NCBI GenBank assembly: GCA_021234155.1
Contig: JAJEKV010000032.1
Location: forward strand, 14,028,283 to 14,092,282
DNA: 64,000 nt
Direction: 5' to 3'
Source: Isoetes taiwanensis
Taxonomy: Eukaryota; Streptophyta; Lycopodiopsida; Isoetales; Isoetaceae
Part shown: piece by piece, positions 1-13,030 of the stretch
Layout: each line of letters begins with the position of its first letter
Numbering within the stretch: position 1 is the stretch's first letter
Notes under the pieces: generated by a model
What the model was told of the DNA's origin: nothing
Seen by the model: the letters and a program-made list of their open reading frames with translations, nothing else
The model's database searches: none
Program-made: the position numbers and the translations under genes

Positions 1-1982
1 GTCCGAGCATGATCAGCCGTAGGGGTTGTTATCCCCAAGCAACCATTGAAGGGTGGGGTCACCCCGATAGTTCCGCGGGTGGCCCATCCCAAATCTCTCC
101 CCGCGGTGTCACCCGTGATAGAAATCATGAAAAATGTAAGCCATGGGCTGAACAACTCAAGGTGATGAACCGGATCTTCGCAGCGGAATGAGATCAAAGA
201 CTAAAAGGGCACAGCAGACACCTTTGTCTTCAATGGAGAGTTCGCCAACCAAGAAAATCGCGGCAGGGCGCAGCGGGAACATCCACGGACCATCAGCCCC
301 ATGCCACTTCGTAAGAAAGAGGTGGCGGCGGCAACCACATAATCCGTGATAGCGTGAAGGAACCGGGAAATCAACAGCGTGTTGCTAACGATGGTGATAT
401 AGCCGCCCGCTTTGGTTCGAGCCTCATCGCCAGATCAATAGCGGTCAGAAGCCGTTGTTCGAGGTCACGGATCCCGTGGTCCTTTCTAACGTATGGATCG
501 GTCATGGACCCGCTTTCGGAGAAGTGTTAACCTCGCGGAGGAGGATTGCCCAGAGCATTGAGTCGGCACGGCAATCTCTCCGCCATCAAGAAGTTTTCGC
601 TTTTCAACCTCCGTAGTTTCGATCTTGAGGGACGGAGTCGAGAAGTTCAAGGCGGAGAGTTGAGCCGCCAAAGAGGCAATTTGAGCATCACGCTAAGGTG
701 TTGAACTTGAGTGTCAGAATTGTCACAAAGCTCTGAGTACAAGGCGCCGAGCTTAGCAATATCTTTCTCCTTGTCACCCGTGAGGGTGGCTTTGGATTTG
801 TTTTGCTCCAATAAGTCCCTCAATTTTGATTGAAGCCGAGCCCGCTGATCCGCAAGGAGGCTGGTCCGATCCCGCGGCACTTTTGAGATCTATGCGGCCC
901 CGTAAGAGAGCCCCGCGGCTTTTTCTTGAAGTTGGGCTTCCAAAGTTTGAACTTGTGCGCATATGTTTTGAAGATCACTTGAACCGTGACGGAGGTCAAG
1001 CCAGGCCGCGGTGAACCCCATTTATAAGAGCTTTTGGGATTCTTGTAACTTTAGAACAAGCAGCCTTGAGCATCCCGCCGACATCGATACAACAAACCGA
1101 CGAGGGTGCCGTGGTGGTGGAGCCCGGCCGTGGGCCGGGTTTTATGTATGTTTGTGAGACATGGTGTGAATCGGAATGCTTGGATTCTCAGAAAGGCAGG
1201 AGGAGACAAAGGGACATGGGAGTGCGGAATTTTGACATGAGCAGAGGAAGAAGGGCGGAAGTGCCGATCGGGTGAGTCCGAGGAAGGGACCGAAAGTGGA
1301 ATCATGAGAATGAGGAGATGTGGGAGGAAAGTAATGACGGATAATAGCTTGAAGGTGGCCTCCCACGTAAACTTCGTAAATAGAAGTGGCAGCCCAAAGA
1401 CGGTCCACTTCTTTGGAGAAGACTCAGAGAACAAAGAATTGGGGCCAATCAATGTGGTGGGTTGAGCGAGTAGCGCTGACTACTATATTATAGAAAGATT
1501 TATTGACATGGGTGTTCTTGATAGAATACCCAAGGAACTTGGCGCCACGTGAACTTAACAAAGGTCTCATGGGGCTTGTCAATATTGGTCGCGATGCACA
1601 TTTGCATGATAAAGGTGAGCACCAAACTCAAGAACATCGGAGATCCCGTATGGCGCACTCAAGATAAACAAGGGGTTTGCAAAGGAATATGGAATACCTA
1701 AATCAGGTGCCGAGTCAAATAAATGGTGGTGCCATCGACCAATCGCGTGGTGTATCCATGCGGCTATTGACGATGTTCGCTGATGAACCGCCTAACCGGG
1801 TCGATTTGGAGCCTAAGTTCCATTTGAGAGAATTCAGAAGTTTCGGGCGCTCCGCGACCGCACGATTCAGGCCAACAAGGGCTTCACCTGAAAAGTGGGC
1901 GCCAAGAAAGATAATCGACTAAAAAGAGACAGTTCCTTGGGGAGCAAAGAGCTTGAAGTGTAAGAAATTTTGGGGCCGCCAT
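1..1982 (-). pseudogene. Extra sense ORF 3' of pol (coiled-coil protein), G1 copy, broken
   Basis: This matches the large extra ORF of G5 (59,386-62,351) along its whole length and starts at the equivalent ATG at 1,982, inside a favourable GCC-ATG-G context. The window edge cuts it within its second half. The frame is interrupted many times compared with G5. Aligned against 60,367-60,640, the first 270 bases show about 13 differences, and every one touches a CTG, CAG or CCG trinucleotide. Function is unknown; see the G5 entry. Confidence 0.7.
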
Positions 1983-2522
1983 GGCAAAGAGCTTTAAAAA
2001 AGAACGGTGATGCAAAGGCGAGAGCCGAGACGTAAGGCTTAAGAACGGAGGACGAAGGCGCAGAGGGATCTAAAAAGGTTTAGGGCGCCGCAAAATGGAG
2101 GTGAAGAGGCATGATAAGGGCTTAAGCCGCGAACCGCTGATGGTGCCAGTGTCGAAAGATGCCAAGGAGGCGATTGAGAGGCAAAATTTGGCTAAGTCCC
2201 CAAACAACAAAGGGAGAAGTAATGAACGGTGGAGATGAGGGCGGAGAGAATGATGGATGTGATGATGGCCAAAGGACACACATTAATGTTCGACGGGCGT
2301 GAAAAGAAGCAATGGCATTTAATGCCTGGCAACTCGGTGGGATATCATTAAAACGTAATGTGTCGAGGGTACCATGGCTAGATATGCGGTGGGAGAAAAG
2401 ATTCTCTTTTTAGAAACAAATTTTGCATTGCAAACACGCTTGGCATCTTTTTTATTGGTCCACGCCGACAAGGAGTTCCTCGCTTGGCTATATAAGACGA
2501 ACCGGAGTGAAGAAGGCATCCG

Positions 2523-2786
2523 ATGGCGCCAAAGATGGCCGCCGCCGGGTTTGAACGAGAACCGCACGATGCCCACTAACCGCCAAGAGTGGATTACTTG
2601 CAAAATGAATTGTCCGACCTTCGGGCGCCGCACAATCGTGGCCCGAGAATGGATGGCTGGTGTTCCCGGATGGCTGAACATCCCGATCCTCATACCAACG
2701 GGATGGAGGTGGTTCGCCTTCGCTGGGACCCCGAAAGCGTAACCTCTACCACATCCTCGGCATCACTTCGCGCCCAACCCGAGTAG
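2523..2786 (+). pseudogene. Antisense small ORF (aORF), G1 copy, damaged
   Basis: This is the G1 counterpart of the intact antisense ORFs at 58,179-58,445 and 62,894-63,160. A TATATAAG box lies at 2,489-2,496 and an ATTGG (inverted CCAAT) at 2,454-2,458, with the same 35-base spacing as in the other copies. The middle of the frame is shifted by small indels where the intact copies read CTG, for example in the Cys/Trp-rich stretch. The C-terminal stop is retained. Whether the damage is real or a consensus error is open. Confidence 0.65.
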
Positions 2787-2921
2787 AGGGTTTTTCTTCT
2801 TAGGACTTAGTAGATAGGGCTCGAGCCCGCTTTTTGTATATAGGGCGGTGCCCATAGCGAAATAGCCGGGTCAGGCCCACATTTTGTAAAAAATTCCACC
2901 GATAATATAATATGCCACCGT

Positions 2922-5900
2922 TTTTTTAGTCACTTTCGGTTGTGGTTGTTTCTTGAACCGCAGACCGCTTTGTTGATTGTCGTCTCGCGGTGATGAAATG
3001 TTTTGAGGCGGAAGCCATTAACCGCTGTAGGTAATGGAGTGCCATCTAACTCAGCCAGCTTGGAAAACGCTGGTCGAACCACTTGAACGATTTGATAAGG
3101 GCCAAGCCAACGAATCTTAAGTTTACCCGAAAAATTTCAGCATCGAGAATCATAAAGAAGAACCAAATCTCCTTCTTTGAATGTTTTTGTCTTCGACGCG
3201 TGTGTCATGTAGAGATTTTTGCAACCGTTGTCCATGAAGAACACTAATATAAGCATCCCTTCTAAGTTCATCCAACTGCTCCAATTGATAAACCCTTTCT
3301 TTGAGTGCAAAGAAAGTGCATTATGGGGCGAGCCGGTTGAAAACGGAGAGTGGGGAGAATGTACTCAAAAAGGCATGAGAGCTTCTTGACCATAAACCAA
3401 TTTGAAAGGAGTGTGACCAAGAGCTATTTTGAAACAAGTATTGTAAGCCCAAAGAACAAGAGGGAAGCTTGGTTTGCCGGGCCGGTCGGTAGAAGGCCAC
3501 AAATTTTCTTGAGAATTGTGACCAGAGTTTTGTTGGTGCTTTTCGCCAAACCATTCCCTTGAGGATAGTAAGGTGTGCTCTTGTGATGATGTATCGAGAT
3601 AGTCCGTCGGCTCCTTGATGGTATGATTGATAAAATGGACACCACGATCACCGACCAGCCCGGGGGGCAGCCAAATCGCGTGATAATTTGTTGATAGAGG
3701 ACCTTGGTCGCAGGTTTGCCGCAGTTGTTGTCCGGAAGTGCGCAAGCTTCCGCCCATTTAGTAGCGTGAGTCGCATTGAGAACTGGGACGTAGCTGCACG
3801 CGTGTGCCGCAAGCAGAGGATCGATGGGTCCCACAAAATCCATTCCCCATTTGTTGAAGGGAAGTGGGCGGGCGACCGGGCGCCAAGGGAAGAGCGCCAC
3901 GGGTCGTGGGCCGCCCCACACGCCGACAAGCATCACACGTATGGCGTATGAGCGCCTTTTGAAAAGCGTGGGCCAAAAATACCCAAAGCTAGAAGGATTT
4001 TTTGCGTGCCGTGGTGTCACCATGAAAATGACCACCACCTAGCCCTTGATGAGCTTCGGACAATATCCGGAACTTCATGAGGTAGAACACACCGGAAGGA
4101 TGGTATCCTTACCCTTTTTGTAAAGATGTCCCGCTACCATTGTGTAGTCACCGACGCCGCAGAGAAATTGATGACGACGGATTGTCGCTTGGCATTAGAG
4201 AGCCGCCATGTCCTCGGTGGAAGAGCGCCCGTGAGGAGGTACCGCCGAAAAGTCATGGAACCAATGTGGTGTTGCCGTGACTAAAAAAGAGTTGAGCGCC
4301 GTGAAAGGCGCCCGAGACTCCCCGTGGAGGGATCATCCGCGGTGGATGCGTGAAAGATAATTCCCGGGATAACGTGAGATTTGCCACTTTGTGAACAATT
4401 TCAAAAGGGCAAATTCTTGGAGAAGAAGGACCCATCGAAAGCAATGCGGCCCGTGGGCGTGGATTTGTTGATCAAATAAAGGAGTGCTTGGTGGTCAACA
4501 AAGAATTTGATCCGCCTAAAAGATAGTGATGGAAGCGTTGGACACGTAAAAATTAAACCCAAGGCTTCTCGCCTGCGGGCAGAGTAGTTGCGCCCGCAGA
4601 ATTGAGTTTCCTACCGGCGTGACGGGTTTGGTTTGTCGGTGTGTGCATCATATTCTTGAGAAAGAACAGCCCAATAGCAAATGCCGAGACATCGACATGA
4701 ACATGAAAGGGCTTGTCCCATTGAGGAGGAACAAGAACCGGGCCCGAGTAAGCAAAAGCTTCAATCGTTGGAAAGCAAAGATCCACCGGGAATTCCAGCC
4801 CAAGTGGATTCATCACCCGTGAGTTTATGAATGGGATCGCAATGGCCGCTAGTCCGTGAATGAAGGTGGAGTAATAATTGACCTTACCCGTGAAAGAGCG
4901 GTCTCCTTGATATTGGCCGGTGCTTGAGCCTTGAGCACACAACCGATTTTGGCAGGATCTCGTGGTGATACCGCTTGGTCGACAACGGTCCCAAAAAGAA
5001 CACCGGTGACGAAAAGGTGCATTTCTGGATTGAGACTAATGCTTGGGACTCATCACATTTCGAAAAGACGAAGTTCCAATTTATCCAAAATGGTCAGCCA
5101 TGGAATCAGAGGCGAGAGAAGTCATCTTGAAAAATTTGCAAGAAGGGATTTTCCTTCATAAAATCATGAAAATCGAGAGCATGATACGCTGAAACGTGGA
5201 TGGAGAGTTTGATAATCCAAAAGGAACCATCTTGTAGGCAAAAAGTGACTTACCTGGGTGGTGAAGGTAGTCTTGAGTTGATCGATTCTTTGATTGAGAT
5301 CCGATTGTAGCCTTAAAAAACCATCCATGAAGGAGTACATCTCATGTCCAAAGAACCTCTTCCGTAACCCGGTCCGTGAAGGAAGTGGAAAATGATCACG
5401 CCCGTGGCCCTCGATTGAGTTTTTGTGAGTCCACACAAACGCCGGATCTTACCATTGTGTTTGAGTGCAATGACGATGGGGCTCACCCATTCGTAATGTT
5501 TGACCTCATAGATCAAACCCGCAAAGAAGGAGTTTGTCAATTTCGCTTTGACTTGATCACGCGGTAATTTGGGTTGAGCCGTGCATCGTCGTTGCTATAA
5601 CCGGGCGTGCATCGGACTTGGTAGGAATGGTGAGTTCCCCAAGGTTTTGTTGATCCCCAAGATCTCTCAGAGCTCCGTGCAAAAATGTGTTTGAACTTTT
5701 TGAAGAGCGTGGACGCTACCATACGATAGGGTGTCGGAAGATTTGCAACAATTGGACAAGCCGATTGTTGCCTACGCCCACAATCTCGACTTCGTGAGTT
5801 TGAATATGGGGATAAACTCGTCGGTCCCGGACAATATGAGCAGGAGGTTGAAGCATAACAGATGCGTGGCACTCAAGGCGGGTGAAAAAGAGAGGTTGTT

Positions 5901-6620
5901 GAGTTTCATCCAGCCAGAGGTTGCTTCGTAACAAAGATGTACATCTACAGAGCGGCAGGAGATTCAAAGATCCGAAAAGTGATCAACACGTTGGATGCAT
6001 TGCAAGGAGCCGTAATGGTCAAGCAAAGCAGCCACCACCGGTCCCCGATCAAGAGTCATTTCTCCCCAAGGATCAAAGATATTCGTGGGTAGGATGACAG
6101 AGGCGCACTCGGCAGTGGAGCCCGAACTTGATAGATATTCGGGCGCCCCTCGTAACCTGGGGTCGAGAGAGAGGGTTCAAAGCATTGTCTACGGAAATGA
6201 TTTTGCCTCGTTTCCAAATCCATGGTGGCATTAAGGTGACCATCGGTGATGACTAACCGATCCGTGGGCCCAAGAATGGATACTCTTGGCCCGGCGGAGA
6301 AAAGGTCTCACGACCAACATTTCATAATCACCGGATCTTCTCCACCTTCCAAACACCAAATTCCAAGGGGAATCTGAGATCACCAATGTTGATGTGAAGA
6401 AGAGGCGTGACGCCTTGAGGTTCGTGGATATGGCCATTGGCCAATTTGATGTCATATGGAGCACGATAGAGTTGTTTGATGCCCATTTGTTTGCGGAGTT
6501 TATCCGTGATGAGATTAACTGCGCTACCTCCGTCAATTTGAACATGGTTGACTTGCTGATTGCCCACCGTGGCATGTACCGTGGGTGTAGAGGTAGCAAC
6601 AGCCCCAACTAAAACAATGG
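2922..6620 (-). pseudogene. pol: gypsy pol (protease, RT, RNase H, integrase), G1 copy, frameshifted
   Basis: Order from right to left: protease with VNHVQIDGGSAVNLI around 6,530; RT fragments with YEVKHYEWVSPIVIALKHN near 5,500; RNase H; an integrase core with WGMDFVGPI near 3,840 and TPYYPQGNGLAKSTNKTL near 3,550; and the integrase C-terminal segment ending about 2,922. The third integrase acidic residue reads Lys here, and the same codon is altered differently in other copies. No frame stays open for more than about 200 codons. No chromodomain follows the integrase. Confidence 0.8.
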
Positions 6621-8892
6621 GAGTGGTAACCGGTCCTTGAGAGCGTGATGAAGTTTCAAAATCGTTGCAAGACTTAGAGGAATTTTGATTTTTGCCAGCT
6701 CCTCTTGGAGTTCCAGAGGCACATGAGAAAAAGGATCTGCGGGATCCACAGGTGCTGGAGTGCGTGGTAAGGAAGCTGCAACTTCTTTGAGGAGGTCTAC
6801 CTCAGCAGCGATATTTGGATATGGCTGAGAGCGTGGAGGTTGAGACGTGGAAGGTGCTTCTTGTCTTTGTTGAGCTCTAGTGGTGGCATGAACATTAGCC
6901 AACGCGGCGCCCTTCGCCAGCTTTGCATGAGGTTCAAAATGCTTTGGCGAACTTTAGGCATAACATGCGGCATGAGTTTCTCCAAGTCGTGCAAAGTGAA
7001 CCTTTTTTTTCTTCTTCATGAGGAATTGTGTCGATCGCAAAGGCAAAAGGCGCGGCCTTTAGGAATAATGGTTAAGGGCCGTGGACGCCCGGTCCGGGCG
7101 TGAAACCAAACCTACCCAATTGGATGGCCGGACGGAGGATTAAGAGCTTGAAAAATTTCTTCGTGCTATGTTGATCCATCCGAGGTTGATTTGCGTGAGC
7201 TGGTTGATAGCGTGATTGCCGAGGTGCACGAGGTGGCTTCCGAAGAACCGACGCTGGCCTTGTTTGCCATTGGCAATCCAAAGTTGGTAAGCCGTGAGCG
7301 GACCGATGTGGTCCGATTTGTGCCGTGAAGCCGCGACTGAACTTGTGGAAGCCGAGGACACGCCGTGGTGGTATGACCCCATTCTTGACAGGTTGATAAC
7401 ACCGAAGCCAAGGATCAAAAAGGAGGACGTGTGTTGGGTCCCCGTTGTTGCCCCCGTTGCTGATAGAGTTGATTGGGTTTGCGCCGCAGTGGTGGTCGCC
7501 GATATGGCAATTGGTGCCGAGGTGTTGTTTGCACTTGATAAACCATCTTGTTGCGGAAAGGTGTAGGATGAGTGCGAGTGCACTCTTCCGCGGCATGATT
7601 GCACATGTTGCGCCGTTTACAATGAGGCGGGCCATTGGTGGAGTTGCACTCATTCGCCAAGTGGCCTTGATATTTGCGATATGGCACCGTGATCCGACTA
7701 GCGCTACCGCGGATTGGCGTGTTGAGGTTGAACAGCCAGCCCGGGGAACCATGACGGGTGGAATGAAAGGGAGCTCCCAAGAGCCACGCCGGGGAGGAAA
7801 CATTGATCGAAAGTGATTGACAAGATCGACAGCCGGCCCAAAGTCTTCTGCCGCCAGTATTCTGGTCATGAGTCGGATAGCTGGAGGAAGTCCTTGGAGA
7901 AACCGCACCAAGATCCGCTCGCGGTGGGGTACTCCTTGAGTTTGCTTAGCGAATGTGAAGTCGATCCGCAAAATCCCGCGGACTCCGTGGGCTCTTGTTG
8001 AAGGTCATTGAGTTGCTTGAGATGAAGTTGATCATCATCCGTGGTCCCATAGTGAGAAAGAAAAAGTTTTCATTTCGGACCAATCTTGTTTCCAAAGTGG
8101 CTTTTGTTGGACATGAGCCATTGATGAGGGGAGCCACGCAGCGCGTGGTGGAAAAGATGTGGAATTTCAGTTGAGGCCGTGCGCGATGACCATTTAGGAC
8201 AGTCGAGCCCTCAATTCTTCCATATGGGCCCTGAGCACTTTGGTCTAATGGTTTGCCTTTCGTGGTTGCCAAAGGTAGGATAAGTCACCTTAAGGGTCCG
8301 AAAGGTAGAAGTAAAAGTGCCGGGCTGGGACAGAACATGATAGTGAGGATATTGAGGTGGAGTTGGAGGGGGTATGGTCTTTGGAAAGACCCCGGCCAAG
8401 GGGTGGCTGATGTGGAGGTACGGGAGGTGCCTGATCATTGGGTTTGAGGTCCTAGTAAGATTGTAAACAGGAAGAGCGGTGGGAAAGGTAGGGAAGGGAA
8501 ATTCCTGGAGAGGAGCAAAAGAGACATGAGGATATCCCGGTCCACCCGTAGGAGATGATGGTTGTGAAGGCAGAGGCGTATGGCCAGAAGACTGATGGAT
8601 GAAGGCATGTTCTGGGGTATGAAAGTAAGGTTGAGCAGGTTGAGCCGTATAGGGCTCCTGATAGTGATGAGGAGACTGAGGTTGTGAGCAATGTTTGCAC
8701 GCTTGAGGCGGAGAATTTGGACGAGACATGACACGAGGGGTGGGTGGCGCCGACTGAGCCCGAGACCCAATGTGGCCTCCTCAATGTCATAAGCGTATCC
8801 ATACATGTCACTCTAACAGCCTTCCTTCGATGATGGCGCCCAAGCGAGACGCCGTCTGGGGAAAGGAGTTCTTCCCGCGAAGTTTTACGCAT
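6621..8892 (-). pseudogene. gag: gypsy gag, G1 copy, frameshifted
   Basis: The start aligns with the gag ATG of G3 at 29,668. The N-terminal part is rich in Pro, Ser and Gln, a capsid-like helical part follows, and then a CCHC-type nucleocapsid region with the spacer before protease. Several fragments of 100-170 codons are open in different frames. In the nucleotide sequence this is the same gene as in G3, with many one- or two-base changes. Confidence 0.75.
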
Positions 8893-8942
8893 ATGGCTTA
8901 TGTAAGAAAGGAAAATCGAATCGCACTCCAAGAACGGGCGGT

Positions 8943-9527
8943 TGTTTGGGGTCTGGTTCGAACTCCCGCAAGACAGCCTCTATGAGGACCCTTTGATCTA
9001 ACAGAGAATCCGGGACTATGTCACGCGGATTTGCAAGAAAAGAACAAGAAGAAGAAAAATGTAACAAAAGAGAACAATGAGAGGAAAATGATAAGCTTCC
9101 TTGATATCAATGATGAACATACATGAGCTCTCGCGAATCGAGAGAAGATGAAGAGAGACATGACTCAAAACTCATCTAAAACTCATGTGCTAGCTCTACT
9201 CATATATATAGTACAATGGCCTTTGGCCCAATATAGACACTCCCGACCGATCTCGTGGCCGACTCGGAAGGAGGCCCCGATTTGCGGAGGAATATTGGCG
9301 GTGCCTCTTGAAGTGCCTAGAATCACGCCGACGCCGACGCTGGCGGACGGGCCGCATCACTTGTCCGAGCGGCGCCTCTTGTTGGCGGACTTTCGGACGC
9401 AGCTTTGACTGGCGTGGTCCGCCGCTTGGTCTTCACGAGCCTTTGATGGCTGACCCGTGGCTGACTGTGGATCCTTGGGTCCGTCGTATGCATGAATAGT
9501 CCTGAACCAGGAGGCACAGGACTAACA
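8943..9527 (-). repeat. LTR of G1 (5' LTR in sense orientation)
   Basis: About 585 bp running from TGTTTGGGG to ACTAACA on the plus strand, so it has the usual TG...CA ends. It aligns along its full length with the LTRs at 15,597-16,185, 29,716-30,310 and 58,769-59,361. The base after the LTR (9,528) starts integrase-coding sequence of G2. Confidence 0.85.
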
Positions 9528-12500
9528 CAAGCCATCGAAACGTTAGCTTACCCGGAAAATTTTTGTGCCGAGAATCATAAAGAAGAACCAACTCTCCTTC
9601 TTTGAATGTTTTTGTCTTAAGTCTTTTGTCATGCAATGATTTTACGCAACCGTTGTCCATGAAGAAACACGAACATAAGCATCACGCCTAAGTTCATCCA
9701 ACTGTTCCAATTGATAAACCCTTTCTTTGAGTGCAGCAGGCGGATTATGGGCGGTAGCGAGTTGAAAACGGAGAGTTGGGAGAATGTACTCAAAAGGCAT
9801 GAGAGCTTCTTGACCATAAACCAACTTGAAAGGAGTGTGACCAGTAGCTATTTTGAAACAAGTATTGTAAGCCCAAAGAACAAAGAGGGAAGTTTGTTTT
9901 GCCCGGTCAAGGTAGAAGCGCCACAAAGTTTCTTGAGAATTGTGACCGAGTTTTGTTGGTGCTTTTACGCCAAACCATTCCCTTGAGGATAGTAAGGTGT
10001 GCTCTTGTGATGATGTATCAGGAGATAATCCGTCAGCTCTTTGATGGTATGATTGATAAAATGGACACCACGATCACTGACCAGCTCCGTGGGGCAGCCG
10101 AATCGCGTGATAATTTGTTGATAGATGACCTTGGCCGTGGCCGGCCGCGGTGTTGTCCGGAAGTGCGCAAGCTTCCGCCGCCCATTTGGTAGCGTAGTCG
10201 GTGAGAACCAGAGTGTAGCTGCACGGTGTGCCGCCGCAGAGGGTCGATGGGTCCCACAAAATCCATTCCCCATTTGCCGAAGGGAAGTGGCGTGGCGACC
10301 GGCGTCAAGGGAAGAGCCGCCACGGGCGTGGGCCGGCCCCACACGCAAGCATCAAGCATCACACGGGCGGCGTGGGCATGAGCGTCTTTGAAAGCGTGGG
10401 CCAAAATAACCAGCAAGCAAGAAGGATTTTTATGCGGCCGTGGTGTCACCATGAAAATGACCACCACCGAGCCCCTTCATGGGCTTCTCGAACAATATCT
10501 GGGACCTCATGAGGGAGAACACAGCGTCGAAGGATGGTATCCTTACCCTTTTTGTAAAGATGGCCCGCAACCATGGTGTAGTCGGACCTCGTAGGAGAAA
10601 TTGATGTCTACGGATTGTCGCTTATGGAGAGAGCGTGGCGCCCCTCGGTGGAAGAGCCGTGAGGAGATATCTGGCTGAAAGTCATGGAACCAATGAGGTG
10701 TTGCCCGACCGAAAAGAGTTGAGCATCAGGAAAGGCGTCTGAGACTCCAGTGGAGGGATCATCTGTGTGGATGCGTGAAAGATAATCCGGGACAACATGA
10801 GATTTGCCGGCCTTGTGAACAATTTCAAAAGGTGCAAATTCCTGCAGAAGGAGGACCCAACGAGCAATGCGGCCCGTGGGCGTGGATTTGTTGATCAAAT
10901 AAAGAAGTGCCCGATGGTCAACAAAGAATTTGATCCGACCGCCCAAAAAGATAGTGACTAAGCGTTGGACCTTGAAAATTAAACCCAAGGCTTCAAGGCC
11001 GCGGGCGAGTAGTTGCGTTCAAAGAAAATTGAGTTTCCTACCGGGCGATTCCGCTTGGTTTGTCGATTGCGCGATCATATTCTTGAGAAAGAACAGCTCC
11101 AATAGCAAAGGCCGAGACATCGACATGAACATGAAAGGGCTTGTCCCATTGAGGAGGAACAAGAACCGGGGCCTGAGTAAGCAAGAGCTTCAACTGTTGG
11201 AAAGCAGCATCCGCCTAGGAAGTCCAAGCCCAGGTGGATTCATCACCCGTGAGTTTATGAATGGGATCTGTAATGGCTGCGAGTCCAGAATGAAAGTGGA
11301 GTAATAATTGACCTTACCCAAGAAAGAGCGTGTTTCCTTGATATTGGCTGGTGCTTGAGCCTTGAGTACACAGCTGATTTTGGCAGGATCCGTGGTGATA
11401 CCTGCTTTGCTGACCACATGTCCTAACAGAATACCTGAAGTGACGCAAAAGGTGCATTTCTCGGGATTGAGACTAATGCCGGACTCATCACATTTCTGAA
11501 AGACGAGTTCCAATTTATCCAAATGGTCAGCCATGGAACTGTAGGCAGAGAAGTCATCTTGAAAAATTTGCAAGAAGGGATTTTCCTTCATAAAATCATG
11601 AAAGACTGAGAGCATGATGCGCTGAAACGTTGATGGAGAGTTTGATAATCCAAAAGGAACCACCTTGTAGGCAAAAGTGCCCCACGGGGTGGTGAAAGTA
11701 GTCTTGAGTTGATCAGATTCTTTGATTGAGATCTGATTGTAGCCAGAAAAACCATCCATGAAGGAATACATCTCATGTCCAAAGAACCTCTTCCGTAACC
11801 ACGGTGCTGTGAAGGGAAGTGGAAAATGATCACGCCCGTGGCCCGATTGAGTTTTGGTAGTCCACGCAAAACACGGATCTTACCATTGTGTTTGAGTGCA
11901 ATGACGATGGGGCTCACCCATTCGTAATGTTTGACCTCATAGATCAAACTGCGCAAGAAGGAGTTTGTCAATTTCGCCTTGACGATCACCGGTGAATTGG
12001 GGTTGAGCCGTGCATCGCGTTGCTATCTTTGGGCGTGCATCGGACTTGGTAGGAATGGTGAGTTCCCCAAGGTTTTGGTGATCCCCAGAAGATCTCTGTA
12101 GCTCCGTGCGAAAATGTGTGTTTGAACTTTTGAAGAGCGTGACGGCCCCTGTTACAATAGGGTGTCGGAAGATTTGCAGCGACAATTCGGACAGCCGATT
12201 GTTGCCTACGCCCACAATCTCGACTTCGTGAGTCCGAATATGGGGATAACTTCGTGTCCCGGACAATATGAGCAGGAGGTTGAACCATAACAGATGCGTG
12301 GCACTCAAGTGGTGAAAAAGAGAGGTTGCCGAAGTTTCATCAAGCAGGTTGCTTCATGACAGTGTACATCTACAGAGCGGCGGGAGGTTCAAAGATCCAA
12401 AAGTGATCAACACGTTGGATTGATTGCAAGGAGCGAGGTAAGGGTCAAAGCAGCAGCCACCGTCTGGTCCCCGATCAAGAGTCATTTCTCCCCAAGGATC

Positions 12501-13030
12501 AAGAGATATTCGGGTAGGATGACAGAGGCGACTTCGCCGGTGGCGCTGAACTTGATAGATATTCGGGCGCCCCAGAATCGGTTCGGAGAGAGAGGGTTCA
12601 GCATTGTCGACGGAAATGATTTTGCCTGTTTCCAAGTCCATGGTGGCATTGAGGTGACCATCTGTGATGACTAACTGATCCGTGGCCCAGTAATGGATAC
12701 TCTTGGCCTGGCGGAGAAAAGGTCTGCCGACCAACATTTCATAATCACCTGGATCTTCTCCAGCCTTCCAAACACCAAATTCCAAGGGGAATCTGAGATC
12801 ACCAATGTTGATGTGAAGAAGAGGCGTGACGCCTTGAGGTCTTGTGATATGGCCATTGGCCAATTTGATGTCATATGGGGCACGATAGAGTTGTTTGATG
12901 CCCATTTGTTTGCGGAGTTTATCCGTGATGAGATTTGACCGCTTACCTCCGCCAATTTGAACATGATTGACTTGTTGATTGCCCACCGTGGCATGTACCG
13001 TGGGAGTAGAGGTAGCAACAGCCCCAACCA
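9528..13030 (-). pseudogene. pol: gypsy pol, G2 copy, frameshifted
   Basis: From right to left: protease near 12,950, where the active-site Asp of the IDGGS motif reads Gly; RT, including a 193-codon open stretch at 11,190-11,771 with VPFGLSNSPSTFQRIMLSVF and IFQDDFSAYSS; RNase H with FFVDHRALLYL; and integrase with WGMDFVGPI near 10,260 and VSDRGVHFINHTIKE. The frame is interrupted repeatedly. It is probably non-functional, although part of the damage may be sequence error. Confidence 0.8.

Larger units (their letters stand above)
1..9527 (-). mobile_element. Ty3/gypsy LTR element G1, left end outside the window
   Basis: Reading the minus strand from right to left the order is LTR (8,943-9,527), gag, protease, RT/RNase H, integrase, an antisense small ORF and the start of a large extra sense ORF that runs off the left edge. 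The right LTR ends in ...ACTAACA and joins directly to integrase sequence of another copy (G2), so G1 is nested in G2. All reading frames are broken by many small indels, mostly at CTG/CAG sites. The lack of a chromodomain and the extra ORF after pol fit the Ogre/Tat/Athila branch; that assignment is inference. Confidence 0.85.

Noticed and set aside
7294-8985. Several plus-strand frames of 60-170 codons across gag and pol of the gypsy copies
   Set aside because: They are opposite-strand shadows of gag and pol, shift between copies and have no motif.
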